A stretch of DNA of 5,450 bases. It comes from an uncultured Microbacterium sp. Its GTDB lineage: Bacteria > Actinomycetota > Actinomycetes > Actinomycetales > Microbacteriaceae. The notes under the pieces are model-generated. The model did no database searches, was not told where the DNA came from, and worked only from the letters and a program-made list of their open reading frames with translations. Shown here piece by piece: positions 1-5,450 of this stretch (within the stretch, counting starts at the first letter, position 1; each line of letters begins with the position of its first letter). The stretch covers positions 1-5,450 of the forward strand of contig CALKHM010000302.1 of the NCBI GenBank assembly GCA_937988695.1, given 5' to 3'. The position numbers and the translations under genes were made by a program.

Positions 1-183
1 AGCGGAGCGAGTCGAAACGCCCGCCACGTCGGCGCCCCCGGTCGTTGAGCGAGCGGAGCGAGTCGAAACGCCCGCCACGTCGGCGCCCCCGGTCGTTGAG
101 CGAGCGAGGCGAGTCGAAACGACCGCCACGTCGGCGCCCCCGGTCGTTGAGCGAGCGGAGCGAGTCGAAACGACCACGTCGGC
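1..183 (-). repeat. 51-bp tandem repeat array inside dnaE2, continuing beyond the window
   Basis: Three full 51-bp units (174-124, 123-73, 72-22 in coding direction) and a partial fourth (21-1) are joined directly with no spacers. The nine bases 183-175 (GCCGACGTG) match the end of a unit, so the array begins there. Each unit encodes 17 residues, read as V/G-VSTR-S/L-ARSTTGGADVA, in frame with dnaE2 and without stops. On the plus strand units 1-51 and 52-102 are identical; unit 103-153 differs by an AG/GA swap at 107-108 and by C to A at 122. The true copy number is unknown because the array reaches the edge. It lies in the linker between the polymerase core and the C-terminal domain. Confidence 0.95.
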
Positions 184-2772
184 CGCGACCGGCTCGAGGA
201 GGGGCTGCGCACCCGAGCGCTGCAGGTCAGGGCGGCGCACCTCGACGCCGTGCCGGCGCGCATCGGCCACGAGCGTGGCCGGAGAGTAGAACCCCATCGG
301 CTGTGACCGTAGCAGCCCTGCCAGGAATGCAGCCGGATAGTGCAGCTTCAGCCAGCTGCTGGCGTAGACGAGCAACGCGAACGACAGTGCATGCGATTCC
401 GCGAACCCGAAGTTCGCGAACGCCTGGATCTTCTCGTAGATCGCGTCCGCGGCATCCCCCACCAGTTCGTGCCGGGCCATGCCGGTGTACAGCTTCTGCT
501 TGAGCGACTCGATGCGCTCCACCCCGCGTTTGGATCCCATCGCACGGCGCAGCAGGTCGGCATCCTCCGGCGAGAGGTCGCCCACTACCATCGCCATCTG
601 CATGAGCTGCTCCTGGAAGACCGGGATCCCCATCGTGCGCTCCAGCACCGGCTGCAGCTCCGGGTGCGGATACGTGACGACCTCCTGCCCGAGCTTGCGA
701 CGCACGAACGGGTGCACGGCGCCGCCCTGGATGGGGCCGGGCCGGATGAGCGCCACCTGGATGACGAGGTCGTAATAGCTGCGTGGGCGCAGCCGGGGCA
801 GCAGTCCCATCTGCGCGCGGGACTCGACCTGGAACACCCCGATCGAGTCGGCCCGGCACAGCATGTCATAGACCGCCGGCTCCTCCCTCGGGATGCTGTC
901 CAGGCCCCAGAGCTCTCCGGTGGCATCGCGGACGATGTCGAAGCAGTGCTGCAGGGCCGACAGCATCCCGAGCCCCAGCAGATCGAACTTGACCAGGCCC
1001 ATCCATGCCGAGTCGTCCTTGTCCCACTGGATGACCGTGCGGTTCTCCATGCGCGCGTGCTCGATGGGCACGACCTCACCCACTGGCCGCTCGGTGAGCA
1101 CCATGCCCCCGGAGTGGATGCCCAGATGGCGCGGCGCCTTCAGCAGCTCGGTCGCGTACTCCACCACCTGATCGGGGATGTCGTGATCGGCCTCGGTGTC
1201 CAGCAGGGCACCCCACCGCTCCACCTGCTTCGACCACGCGTCCTGCTGGCCCGGTGAGTAGCCGAGCGCCTTGGCCATGTCGCGCACGGCGTTCTTGGGC
1301 CGGTACTGGATGACGTTGGCCACCTGCGCCGCGCGCTCGCGCCCGTACCTCCCGTACACGTACTGGATGATCTCCTCGCGCCGATCGGAGTCGAAGTCCA
1401 CATCGATGTCGGGCTCCTCCTCGCGGATGCTGGAGATGAACCGCTCGAACGGGAGGTCGTACTTGATCGCGTCGACGGCTGTGATGTCCAGCAGATAGCA
1501 GACGACGCTGCTGGCGGCCGAGCCGCGCCCCTGACACAGGATGCCGCGACGCCGGGCCTCCTGGACGATGTCGTACACGATGAGGAAATAGCCCGGGAAG
1601 TCCTTGCGCTCGATGACCTCGAGCTCCTTCTCGATGCGAGCGCGATGCCTCTGGGTCGCATCCGGGTACTTGCCGGGGACCGCGCCCCACACCAGCTGGC
1701 GCAGATGCGACATCGGCGTGCTCCCGTCGGGCAGTTCCAGCGTGGGCAACGCGGGCTTGACGCTCTGCAGGCAGAAGGAGAGCTCGTCGGCGAGTGCGAC
1801 CGTCCGCGCGACGGCTCCCGGGTAGCGGGCGAACCGCGCGGTCATCTCGGCGCCGGAGCGCAGGTGGGCGCCCGCGTGCACGGGCAGCCAGCCGTCGAGC
1901 TCGTCGAGGCTGCGCGTGGCGCGCACCGCCGCGATCGCCGCGGCCAGATGCCGCCGCCGCGGCGTGGCGTAGTGCACGTTGTTGGTCGCGACCACGGGCA
2001 GCCTGCGTTCGGCGGCAAGGGCGGCGAGGAGGTCGTTGACCGTCGTGTCCAGCGGATCGCCGTGGTCGATGAGCTCGACGTTCACGGCCTCCCGGCCGAA
2101 CAAGGCGATGAGGCGGTCGAGCTCCGCCGCGGCGGCGGCCGCTCCCCCGGTGAGCCCGCGGTCGGCCAGCGTCCTGCGGACGGCGCCCTTGCGGCATCCG
2201 GTCAGGATCGCCCAGTGACCATCCGCCCGCGCCGCGAGCTCCTCGAGGTCGTAGACCGGCCGTCCCTTCTCGGCTCCCCGCAGCTGTGCGGCCGTGATCG
2301 CACCGGCCAGCCGGTGATACCCCTCCTCCTGGCGCGCGAGGACGAGCAGATGACTGCCCACCGGGTCGGCCTCGCCGTTCTGTCGCCGGGGAAGGTCGAG
2401 CGACAGCTCCGCCCCGAACACCGTGTGCACGCCGAGACCCGCGGCGGCTTCTGCGAAGTGGACGATCCCGTAGAACCCGTCATGATCGGTGATCGCCAGG
2501 GCGTGCAGCCCGAGCCGCTCAGCCTCTTCGGCGAGCTCTTCGGGCGAAGAGGCACCGTCCAGGAACGAGAACGACGAGTGCGCGTGCAGCTCGGCATACG
2601 GCACGGCATCGGCCGGGCGACGGATCGCCGGCGGCACATACGGACCCCGTTTGCGGCTCCACGCCGGGCTGTCGCCGCCGTCGGCGTCGGCGGGCACCCC
2701 GGCCGGACGACGACGATCGCTGAGCATCCGCTCGAGCTCCGACCAGGCGATGGCGGGGTTGTTCCATCCCAT
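1..2772 (-). CDS. dnaE2: Error-prone DNA polymerase III alpha subunit DnaE2, partial (C-terminus beyond left edge)
   Basis: C-family translesion polymerase of the SOS mutasome; 924 codons are visible, open to position 1. The start ATG (2772) gives MGWNNP; a weak GGGGTG at 2783-2778 precedes it and no ATG, GTG or TTG lies between it and the imuB stop. The PHP domain (about 58-330) has HAH 63-65, D72, TDHDG 95-99, E122, H141, C193 and H267. The palm has CQGRGSAASS 413-422, the acidic motif PDIDVDF 454-460 and VKFDLLG 594-600, whose D597 is the probable third catalytic Asp. RPGPIQGG 677-684, FQEQ 719-722, NFGFAESHA 787-795 and QPMGFYSP 824-831 are further family blocks; the last is DnaE2-like. 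After PDLQRSG (848-854) the protein enters an unusual 17-residue tandem array from 867. The family runs to roughly 1,080-1,150 residues, so the HhH/OB end is missing here. Third gene of the cassette, 45 nt after imuB. Identity is secure; function depends on whether the unseen end is intact. Confidence 0.96.
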   Translation of the reverse strand, partial: MGWNNPAIAWSELERMLSDRRRPAGVPADADGGDSPAWSRKRGPYVPPAIRRPADAVPYAELHAHSSFSFLDGASSPEELAEEAERLGLHALAITDHDGFYGIVHFAEAAAGLGVHTVFGAELSLDLPRRQNGEADPVGSHLLVLARQEEGYHRLAGAITAAQLRGAEKGRPVYDLEELAARADGHWAILTGCRKGAVRRTLADRGLTGGAAAAAAELDRLIALFGREAVNVELIDHGDPLDTTVNDLLAALAAERRLPVVATNNVHYATPRRRHLAAAIAAVRATRSLDELDGWLPVHAGAHLRSGAEMTARFARYPGAVARTVALADELSFCLQSVKPALPTLELPDGSTPMSHLRQLVWGAVPGKYPDATQRHRARIEKELEVIERKDFPGYFLIVYDIVQEARRRGILCQGRGSAASSVVCYLLDITAVDAIKYDLPFERFISSIREEEPDIDVDFDSDRREEIIQYVYGRYGRERAAQVANVIQYRPKNAVRDMAKALGYSPGQQDAWSKQVERWGALLDTEADHDIPDQVVEYATELLKAPRHLGIHSGGMVLTERPVGEVVPIEHARMENRTVIQWDKDDSAWMGLVKFDLLGLGMLSALQHCFDIVRDATGELWGLDSIPREEPAVYDMLCRADSIGVFQVESRAQMGLLPRLRPRSYYDLVIQVALIRPGPIQGGAVHPFVRRKLGQEVVTYPHPELQPVLERTMGIPVFQEQLMQMAMVVGDLSPEDADLLRRAMGSKRGVERIESLKQKLYTGMARHELVGDAADAIYEKIQAFANFGFAESHALSFALLVYASSWLKLHYPAAFLAGLLRSQPMGFYSPATLVADARRHGVEVRRPDLQRSGAQPLLEPVAADVVVSTRSARSTTGGADVAVVSTRLARSTTGGADVAGVSTRSARSTTGGADVAGVSTRSA
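91..175. repeat. Two copies of a palindromic REP-like element within the array
   Basis: Two 34-bp segments, 91-124 and 142-175, each have exact 7-bp inverted ends GGTCGTT and AACGACC around a 20-base centre rich in GAGCGAG direct repeats. In the left part of the array the right arm has changed to AACGCCC, so the pairing there is weaker. The motif GAGCGAGCGGAGCGAGTCG next to a GGTCGTT arm resembles a repeat I recall as common between genes in Microbacterium and related genomes. That resemblance is from memory and was not searched. Coding location is unusual for such an element. Confidence 0.6.
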
Positions 2773-2783
2773 CAGCGCACCCC

Positions 2784-2835
2784 GCGCCTCGTCGTATCGC
2801 GCCTCGTCGTATCGCGCCTAGTCATATCGCGCCTC
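2784..2835. repeat. 15-bp tandem repeat spanning the imuB stop and the imuB-dnaE2 gap
   Basis: On the plus strand the unit GCGCCTCGTCGTATC occurs at 2784-2798 and 2799-2813 (identical), at 2814-2828 with two changes (C to A at 2820, G to A at 2824), and as a 7-base partial at 2829-2835. In the imuB frame each unit reads EARYD, the end of ImuB. The 2820 change turns GAG into TAG and supplies the stop codon, leaving the rest as untranslated leader of dnaE2. The 45-nt gap before dnaE2 equals three unit lengths. Confidence 0.93.
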
Positions 2836-4353
2836 TGCCGCCCAGCGGCCGTCCTCGCAGACCAGCAGCCAGGCCTCCTGTTCGGCATCCACGACCTGGA
2901 ACCGATGCGCGCGACGAGCGCGTGCGGCATCCCAGTCGCGCTCATCGACCGTCCACGGCCCCGCCCACGAGACGATGTCGCGGCGACGACCGGCGGCGGT
3001 GAGCCGGGCCGGCGGCGCGGTGAGCCCTCCCCGGCCGTCGACCTCGACGATCACGCCCGCCTGCGAGACGACGTCGACCGGCCACGCGCGGGGGAACACC
3101 GTCGCCGGCGCGGGAGGCGGCAGACTGCCCGGCCACGGGCGGGAACGCTGCTGCGCGGCTGTCGCACGGTCGCCCCACGGCACGAGCACCTGCCGCTCGG
3201 CCAGCCATCGCCCGCCGCCGACCGCCGGGGTGAGCACGCCGCGATGGCCGAGCATGGCCTGTACGCGTGAGAGCGTGCGGTGCACGCGCTCGTCGGGTCC
3301 CGATCCGAAGATCGCGGGCTGGTGGGCGGATGCCGCATCCACCACGGCGGGTGAGATGCCCACCCGCACCACTCCGCTGCGCAGCACCCGGTTCTGCGCA
3401 TCTTCGGCCAGCTGCCAGCGCACCCGATCGATGACCGCTCCGGCGTCGAACGACCGCGGGTGCAGCCACACCCGTTCACTGCGTTCGCCCCGCTCTCCGT
3501 CCAGGTCCACGCGCAGCTCGGTGCACACCAGGCCTGCGGCGTCCAGACGCGAGACGAACTCGTCGGCGGCGATGCGCATGCCGAAGGCCACCTGCTCGGC
3601 GACCTCCACCGCCGGTTCGAACGCGACCTCGCGGTCGAGCTCGGGCGGCGGCACCCGTGCCGTCACCGGCCGGGAGTCGGCTCCGGCCGCCAGGTCGTGC
3701 AGACGGGTGCCGGCTGGGCCGAACCGGTCTCGCACGAGCGCGTGGTCGAGCGCGGCGAACGCCCCCAGGGTGCGCACGCCGAGCCGGCTCAGCAGGTGCG
3801 CGAGCTCGTCGTCCTGCAGTGCCGTCACCGGCAGCGGTGCCAGAAACGCGGCTGCACCCCCGGCCGGCACCACCCGCACCGGACGGTCGGCCGCTGCCGC
3901 ACGCGCGGCCTGCTCGGCCGTGAACAGCCCGTCGGCGACACCCGCGCGCACGCCGGGCAGCTCTTCGGTCTCGGCGAGCGCATCCAGGATCTCGCACGCG
4001 GCGGCATTCTCGCCGCCGTAGTATCGCGCGGGCCCCTGCGCGTGCAGCGCGCACAGCCCCGGCCGGACGATCTGCACGCCGGGCGCGAGCTGCTCGACGA
4101 GCGAGACGAGCGGCGAGAACAGACGCGCATCGCGCCCCGGGTCGGCCGGCACGATCTCAAGTCGGGGGCAGCGTTCCTGCGCATCGCGGCGGCGCTGGCC
4201 CCGCCGCACGCCCTCGACGCGGGCGGCGGGAGAACAGGCCACGACCGTGTTGCCGTGCACGACGGCGACGGGCGCCTCTGTGGGTGCGGCAGACCGCTCC
4301 CGCAGCAGCGCCGTCACCGGCCAGTCCGGGAACCACAGCACGAGGCTGCGCAC
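2818..4353 (-). CDS. imuB: ImuB, catalytically inactive Y-family polymerase-like mutasome adaptor
   Basis: Adaptor of the SOS mutasome that bridges the sliding clamp, DnaE2 and ImuA. The GTG start (4353) gives 511 residues beginning RSLVLWFPDWPVTAL, the usual ImuB N-terminus. It has a GAGGTG ribosome site at 4365-4360 six bases upstream; an ATG at 4437 would add 28 residues overlapping imuA and is disfavoured. The Y-family palm covers about 1-170. D10 sits near the first catalytic position, but the SxDE block of active enzymes is replaced by a segment around RPGLCALHAQGPARYYGG (97-114), so polymerase activity is not expected. HhH-like thumb 174-225, little-finger-like region about 239-340. 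QPAIF (345-349) fits the beta-clamp consensus QxxLF. The C-terminus carries AGPWTVDERDWD (464-475) and ends EARYD, followed by an amber stop inside a 15-bp tandem repeat. It begins 10 nt after imuA. Confidence 0.95.
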   Translation of the reverse strand: MRSLVLWFPDWPVTALLRERSAAPTEAPVAVVHGNTVVACSPAARVEGVRRGQRRRDAQERCPRLEIVPADPGRDARLFSPLVSLVEQLAPGVQIVRPGLCALHAQGPARYYGGENAAACEILDALAETEELPGVRAGVADGLFTAEQAARAAAADRPVRVVPAGGAAAFLAPLPVTALQDDELAHLLSRLGVRTLGAFAALDHALVRDRFGPAGTRLHDLAAGADSRPVTARVPPPELDREVAFEPAVEVAEQVAFGMRIAADEFVSRLDAAGLVCTELRVDLDGERGERSERVWLHPRSFDAGAVIDRVRWQLAEDAQNRVLRSGVVRVGISPAVVDAASAHQPAIFGSGPDERVHRTLSRVQAMLGHRGVLTPAVGGGRWLAERQVLVPWGDRATAAQQRSRPWPGSLPPPAPATVFPRAWPVDVVSQAGVIVEVDGRGGLTAPPARLTAAGRRRDIVSWAGPWTVDERDWDAARARRAHRFQVVDAEQEAWLLVCEDGRWAAEARYD

Positions 4354-4359
4354 GGCGCC

Positions 4360-4365
4360 CACCTC
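4360..4365 (-). promoter_or_regulatory. Ribosome binding site of imuB overlapping the imuA stop
   Basis: GAGGTG, a six-base match to the Shine-Dalgarno consensus, lies six bases before the GTG at 4353 and overlaps the imuA stop codon TGA (4366-4364). This fixes the imuB start and suggests translational coupling, with ribosomes finishing imuA re-initiating on imuB. Confidence 0.8.
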
Positions 4366-5047
4366 ACCCCACCGCCTGCAGAGGCTCTCGGCGTTCCCCG
4401 GCCCAGGACGAGGTCGCGGCCAGCCCACCGGTGTCATCGGGCAGCAGCAGCCGCGCCCGCCGAGGCAGGGGCCGGCGGCGACTGGTCACGCTCACGGTGA
4501 GAGAGCGACGGGTGAGGTATCCGTGTCCGTCTCCGACACCGGACCACTCCGGGGTGTCGATACCCACAGACGCCTCGGCCTGCGGCCACGCTCCCTGCAC
4601 GAGCAGCACTGTGCCCTTGTCGCGCAACCGCGCCGACAACCGTCCGATCTCGGCGTCGCCGACCCGGCCGCCCGGCCGTACCGCCACCACCGGCAGCACG
4701 TCGGCCACGGTCGCCGTCACGGCGAGCCAGCGCGGGCCCGGATCGGGGATCAGCACGAGCCGGGACAGGTCGACCCCCAGCTGCTCGGCCGCTTCGGCGC
4801 CGAGCTCCGGCATCCCCACCGCCGCGCACCACGAGCCCTCCTGCGAGGGACGGGCCAGCAGGGCGAGCAGCAACGAGGCCGAGGGTGCCACGGTGTACAC
4901 GGACCCGGGGCGCAGACCGCCACCGGGCAGCAGCGCTGCCAAGGCCGGCAGGGTGGGCAGCACGGGCGCGTGCAGCCGCCGCCCCTGCAGCTGCTCCACG
5001 CGCGCGCGCAGGCGTGAGATCTCGGCCGTCGCCGCCGGTGCTCCCAT
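4364..5047 (-). CDS. imuA: ImuA-type (ImuA') RecA-like mutasome accessory protein
   Basis: First gene of the SOS mutasome; in mycobacteria the equivalent protein is required with ImuB and DnaE2 for damage-induced mutagenesis. The ATG at 5047 gives 227 residues and has GAGGG at 5057-5053, five bases upstream. An in-frame GTG at 5059 would add MRAI and is near the predicted transcription start, so a leaderless start is possible. The protein opens with a helical stretch (ISRLRARVEQLQGRRL, 10-25). LLPGGGLRPGSVYTV (39-53) then leads to the place of the RecA Walker A loop. Here it reads APSASLLLALL (54-64), with no GxxxxGKT/S, so classical ATP binding is unlikely. GSWCAAVGMPELGAEAAEQLGVDL (71-94) and LVLIPDPGPRWL (97-108) are RecA-fold-like and match the family as I recall it. 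Named from these and from its place directly upstream of imuB. Confidence 0.88.
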   Translation of the reverse strand: MGAPAATAEISRLRARVEQLQGRRLHAPVLPTLPALAALLPGGGLRPGSVYTVAPSASLLLALLARPSQEGSWCAAVGMPELGAEAAEQLGVDLSRLVLIPDPGPRWLAVTATVADVLPVVAVRPGGRVGDAEIGRLSARLRDKGTVLLVQGAWPQAEASVGIDTPEWSGVGDGHGYLTRRSLTVSVTSRRRPLPRRARLLLPDDTGGLAATSSWAGERREPLQAVG

Positions 5048-5052
5048 GATCG

Positions 5053-5057
5053 CCCTC
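5053..5057 (-). promoter_or_regulatory. Ribosome binding site of imuA
   Basis: GAGGG with a five-base spacer to the ATG at 5047. It supports that ATG over the in-frame GTG at 5059, for which the only purine-rich sequence upstream (GAAGAA) is immediately adjacent to the start. Confidence 0.65.
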
Positions 5058-5065
5058 ACTTCTTC

Positions 5066-5094
5066 ATACTAGAACACATGTTCTAGGTACTCAA
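5066..5094 (-). promoter_or_regulatory. Predicted SOS promoter of imuA-imuB-dnaE2
   Basis: On the minus strand TTGAGT (5094-5089) and TAGTAT (5071-5066) are separated by exactly 17 bases and resemble the -35 and -10 hexamers of a housekeeping sigma factor. The LexA box fills most of the spacer and overlaps the first bases of the -10, so bound LexA would block polymerase. Transcription would start near 5060-5057, leaving a leader of about 10-13 nt before the ATG at 5047. Predicted by eye; an alternative pair TTGTTC/TATCAT lies farther upstream with an 18-base spacer. Confidence 0.6.
5070..5085. promoter_or_regulatory. LexA-binding SOS box
   Basis: TAGAACACATGTTCTA is symmetrical except for its central two bases, and the symmetry extends one base each side (5069-5086). 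It fits the Gram-positive/actinobacterial LexA pattern GAACNNNNGTTC, with A/T replacing C/G at the second and fifteenth positions of the usual TCGAAC-N4-GTTCGA form. It ends 22 bases upstream of the imuA ATG. imuA-imuB-dnaE2 cassettes are known LexA targets, so repression until DNA damage is the expected regulation. Confidence 0.92.
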
Positions 5095-5231
5095 TCGTAG
5101 GAACGATGATAAGCACCCCCTCCGACAGAGAACAACCGCCTATCTGCCTGCTATGTTCGACAGTCCTATGGTGACGCAGCTGATCGGGATGCTCGAGGCG
5201 CGAGCTGGTGCGATGGCGGGTCGTGCGCGGT

Positions 5232-5450
5232 TCAGGCGCCGCCGGCACGCGCGCTGGGCAGACGCAGACTGCCGTACCGCTCCATCCGGTGCCAGCGCAA
5301 CCGCGTGCCCGCGATCGCCGTGAACACCGATTGGATCACCACGAGGTACATCAACTGCCGGTAGACGAACTGCTGCAGCGGCAGCGCCCACAGCGCACGC
5401 ATCGACTCTCGGTCCAGAGCCAGGGCGAACGCCGCCATCACCATCTGCAG
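5232..5450 (-). CDS. Membrane protein C-terminus, probably family 2 glycosyltransferase, partial (N-terminus beyond right edge)
   Basis: The last 72 residues of a membrane protein, open to the right edge and ending with TGA at 5234-5232. Residues 1-12 (LQMVMAAFALAL) look like the end of a membrane helix. PLQQFVYRQLMYLVVIQS (24-41) begins a second hydrophobic segment reaching about residue 47, followed by a basic tail GTRLRWHRMERYG (48-60) and a short Ser/Ala/Gly-rich end. The order QQFVYRQLMYLVV, then G-x-R-L-x-W-x-x-x-x-R-x-G, matches from memory the C-terminal membrane region of actinobacterial family 2 glycosyltransferases, including forms fused to a polysaccharide deacetylase. These make or export cell-surface polysaccharide. 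The catalytic domain is outside the window, so substrate cannot be inferred. It is transcribed in the same direction as imuA but separated by 184 bases and the SOS promoter, so it is probably unrelated to the cassette. Confidence 0.6.
   Translation of the reverse strand: MQMVMAAFALALDRESMRALWALPLQQFVYRQLMYLVVIQSVFTAIAGTRLRWHRMERYGSLRLPSARAGGA

Larger units (their letters stand above)
5048..5231. other. Intergenic region upstream of imuA
   Basis: About 184 bases between the upstream stop codon and the imuA ATG. The left half, 5060-5160, is clearly less GC-rich than its surroundings and holds the imuA promoter and SOS box. A 14-base imperfect palindrome, ATCGT-AGGA-ACGAT, lies at 5094-5107 next to the predicted -35. 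In the right half a GCTCG/CGAGC stem (5191-5205) has no T-run on the minus strand, so no convincing terminator for the upstream gene was seen. No RNA gene or convincing coding sequence was recognised. Confidence 0.7.

Noticed and set aside
1..183. CRISPR array
   Set aside because: The whole 51-bp unit repeats without unique spacers and is translated in frame with dnaE2.
45..503. Plus-strand protein starting MSERSESKRPPRRRP over the tandem array
   Set aside because: It is the antisense translation of the 51-bp repeat and dnaE2. Spurious proteins of this type are expected wherever this repeat occurs.
1076..2197. Minus-strand frame of 373 codons overlapping dnaE2
   Set aside because: It is out of frame with dnaE2, which carries the PHP and palm motifs over the same bases. 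Its composition is low-complexity Arg/Ala/Gly.
1645..3270. Plus-strand open frame of 541 codons, with other long plus-strand frames (340-1257, 3460-4500, 4284-5072)
   Set aside because: They are antisense to imuA, imuB and dnaE2, lack recognisable domains, and are Arg/Pro/Gly-rich, as expected of shadow frames in high-GC DNA. The minus-strand frames carry all conserved motifs.
4354..4437. Longer imuB start at ATG 4437
   Set aside because: It would overlap imuA by over 70 bases and add 28 residues with no family resemblance, while GTG 4353 has a good ribosome site and the conserved N-terminus.
5154..5160. Second SOS box (GTTCGA half-site)
   Set aside because: Only the right half TGTTCGA is present; the left arm TCGAAC is absent at the correct distance.
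5191..5205. Rho-independent terminator after the upstream membrane protein gene
   Set aside because: The stem is only five base pairs and there is no T-run following it on the minus strand.
5153..5323. Small plus-strand reading frame of 56 codons divergent from imuA
   Set aside because: It has no ribosome binding site, overlaps the glycosyltransferase-like gene in antisense, and its second half is Arg/Ala-rich with no recognisable motif.

Overview
The window is high-GC DNA with actinobacterial codon use. The protein sequences read like those of Microbacteriaceae, most likely Microbacterium or a close relative. That placement comes from recalled family sequences (for example the DnaE2 start MGWNNP and the ImuB start LVLWFPDWPVTAL), not from a search. 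All supported genes lie on the minus strand.

Layout from right to left, in the direction of transcription. At 5450-5232 is the last 72 codons of a membrane protein, probably a family 2 glycosyltransferase, entering from beyond the right edge. At 5231-5048 is a gap of about 184 bases, visibly less GC-rich near its left end, holding an SOS-type promoter with a LexA box in its -35/-10 spacer. Next come imuA (5047-4364), imuB (4353-2818) and dnaE2 (from 2772, still open at position 1). The three genes are tightly spaced (10 nt, then 45 nt) and form one transcription unit: the imuA-imuB-dnaE2 mutagenesis cassette.

Function. In characterised actinobacteria DNA damage inactivates LexA and the cassette is expressed. 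DnaE2 is then the translesion polymerase. ImuB, a Y-family fold without catalytic residues, docks on the sliding clamp and tethers DnaE2. ImuA is a RecA-like accessory protein. The sequence supports each role here: DnaE2 keeps its catalytic acidic residues, ImuB lacks the catalytic acidic pair but carries a QPAIF clamp-type motif, and ImuA lacks a Walker A motif.

Unusual points. (1) dnaE2 contains an in-frame 51-bp tandem array, 17 residues per unit, running off the left edge. Its unit resembles a palindromic dispersed repeat and sits where DnaE proteins normally have only a short linker. (2) A 15-bp tandem repeat covers the imuB/dnaE2 junction. It duplicates the codons for the ImuB C-terminus EARYD, and the imuB stop is a GAG-to-TAG variant of one repeat copy. 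(3) imuB and dnaE2 are therefore in the same frame with this single amber codon as the only stop between them. I see no RNA gene, CRISPR array, transposase or other defence or mobile system. The most unusual features are the two coding tandem repeats inside an otherwise standard SOS mutasome.
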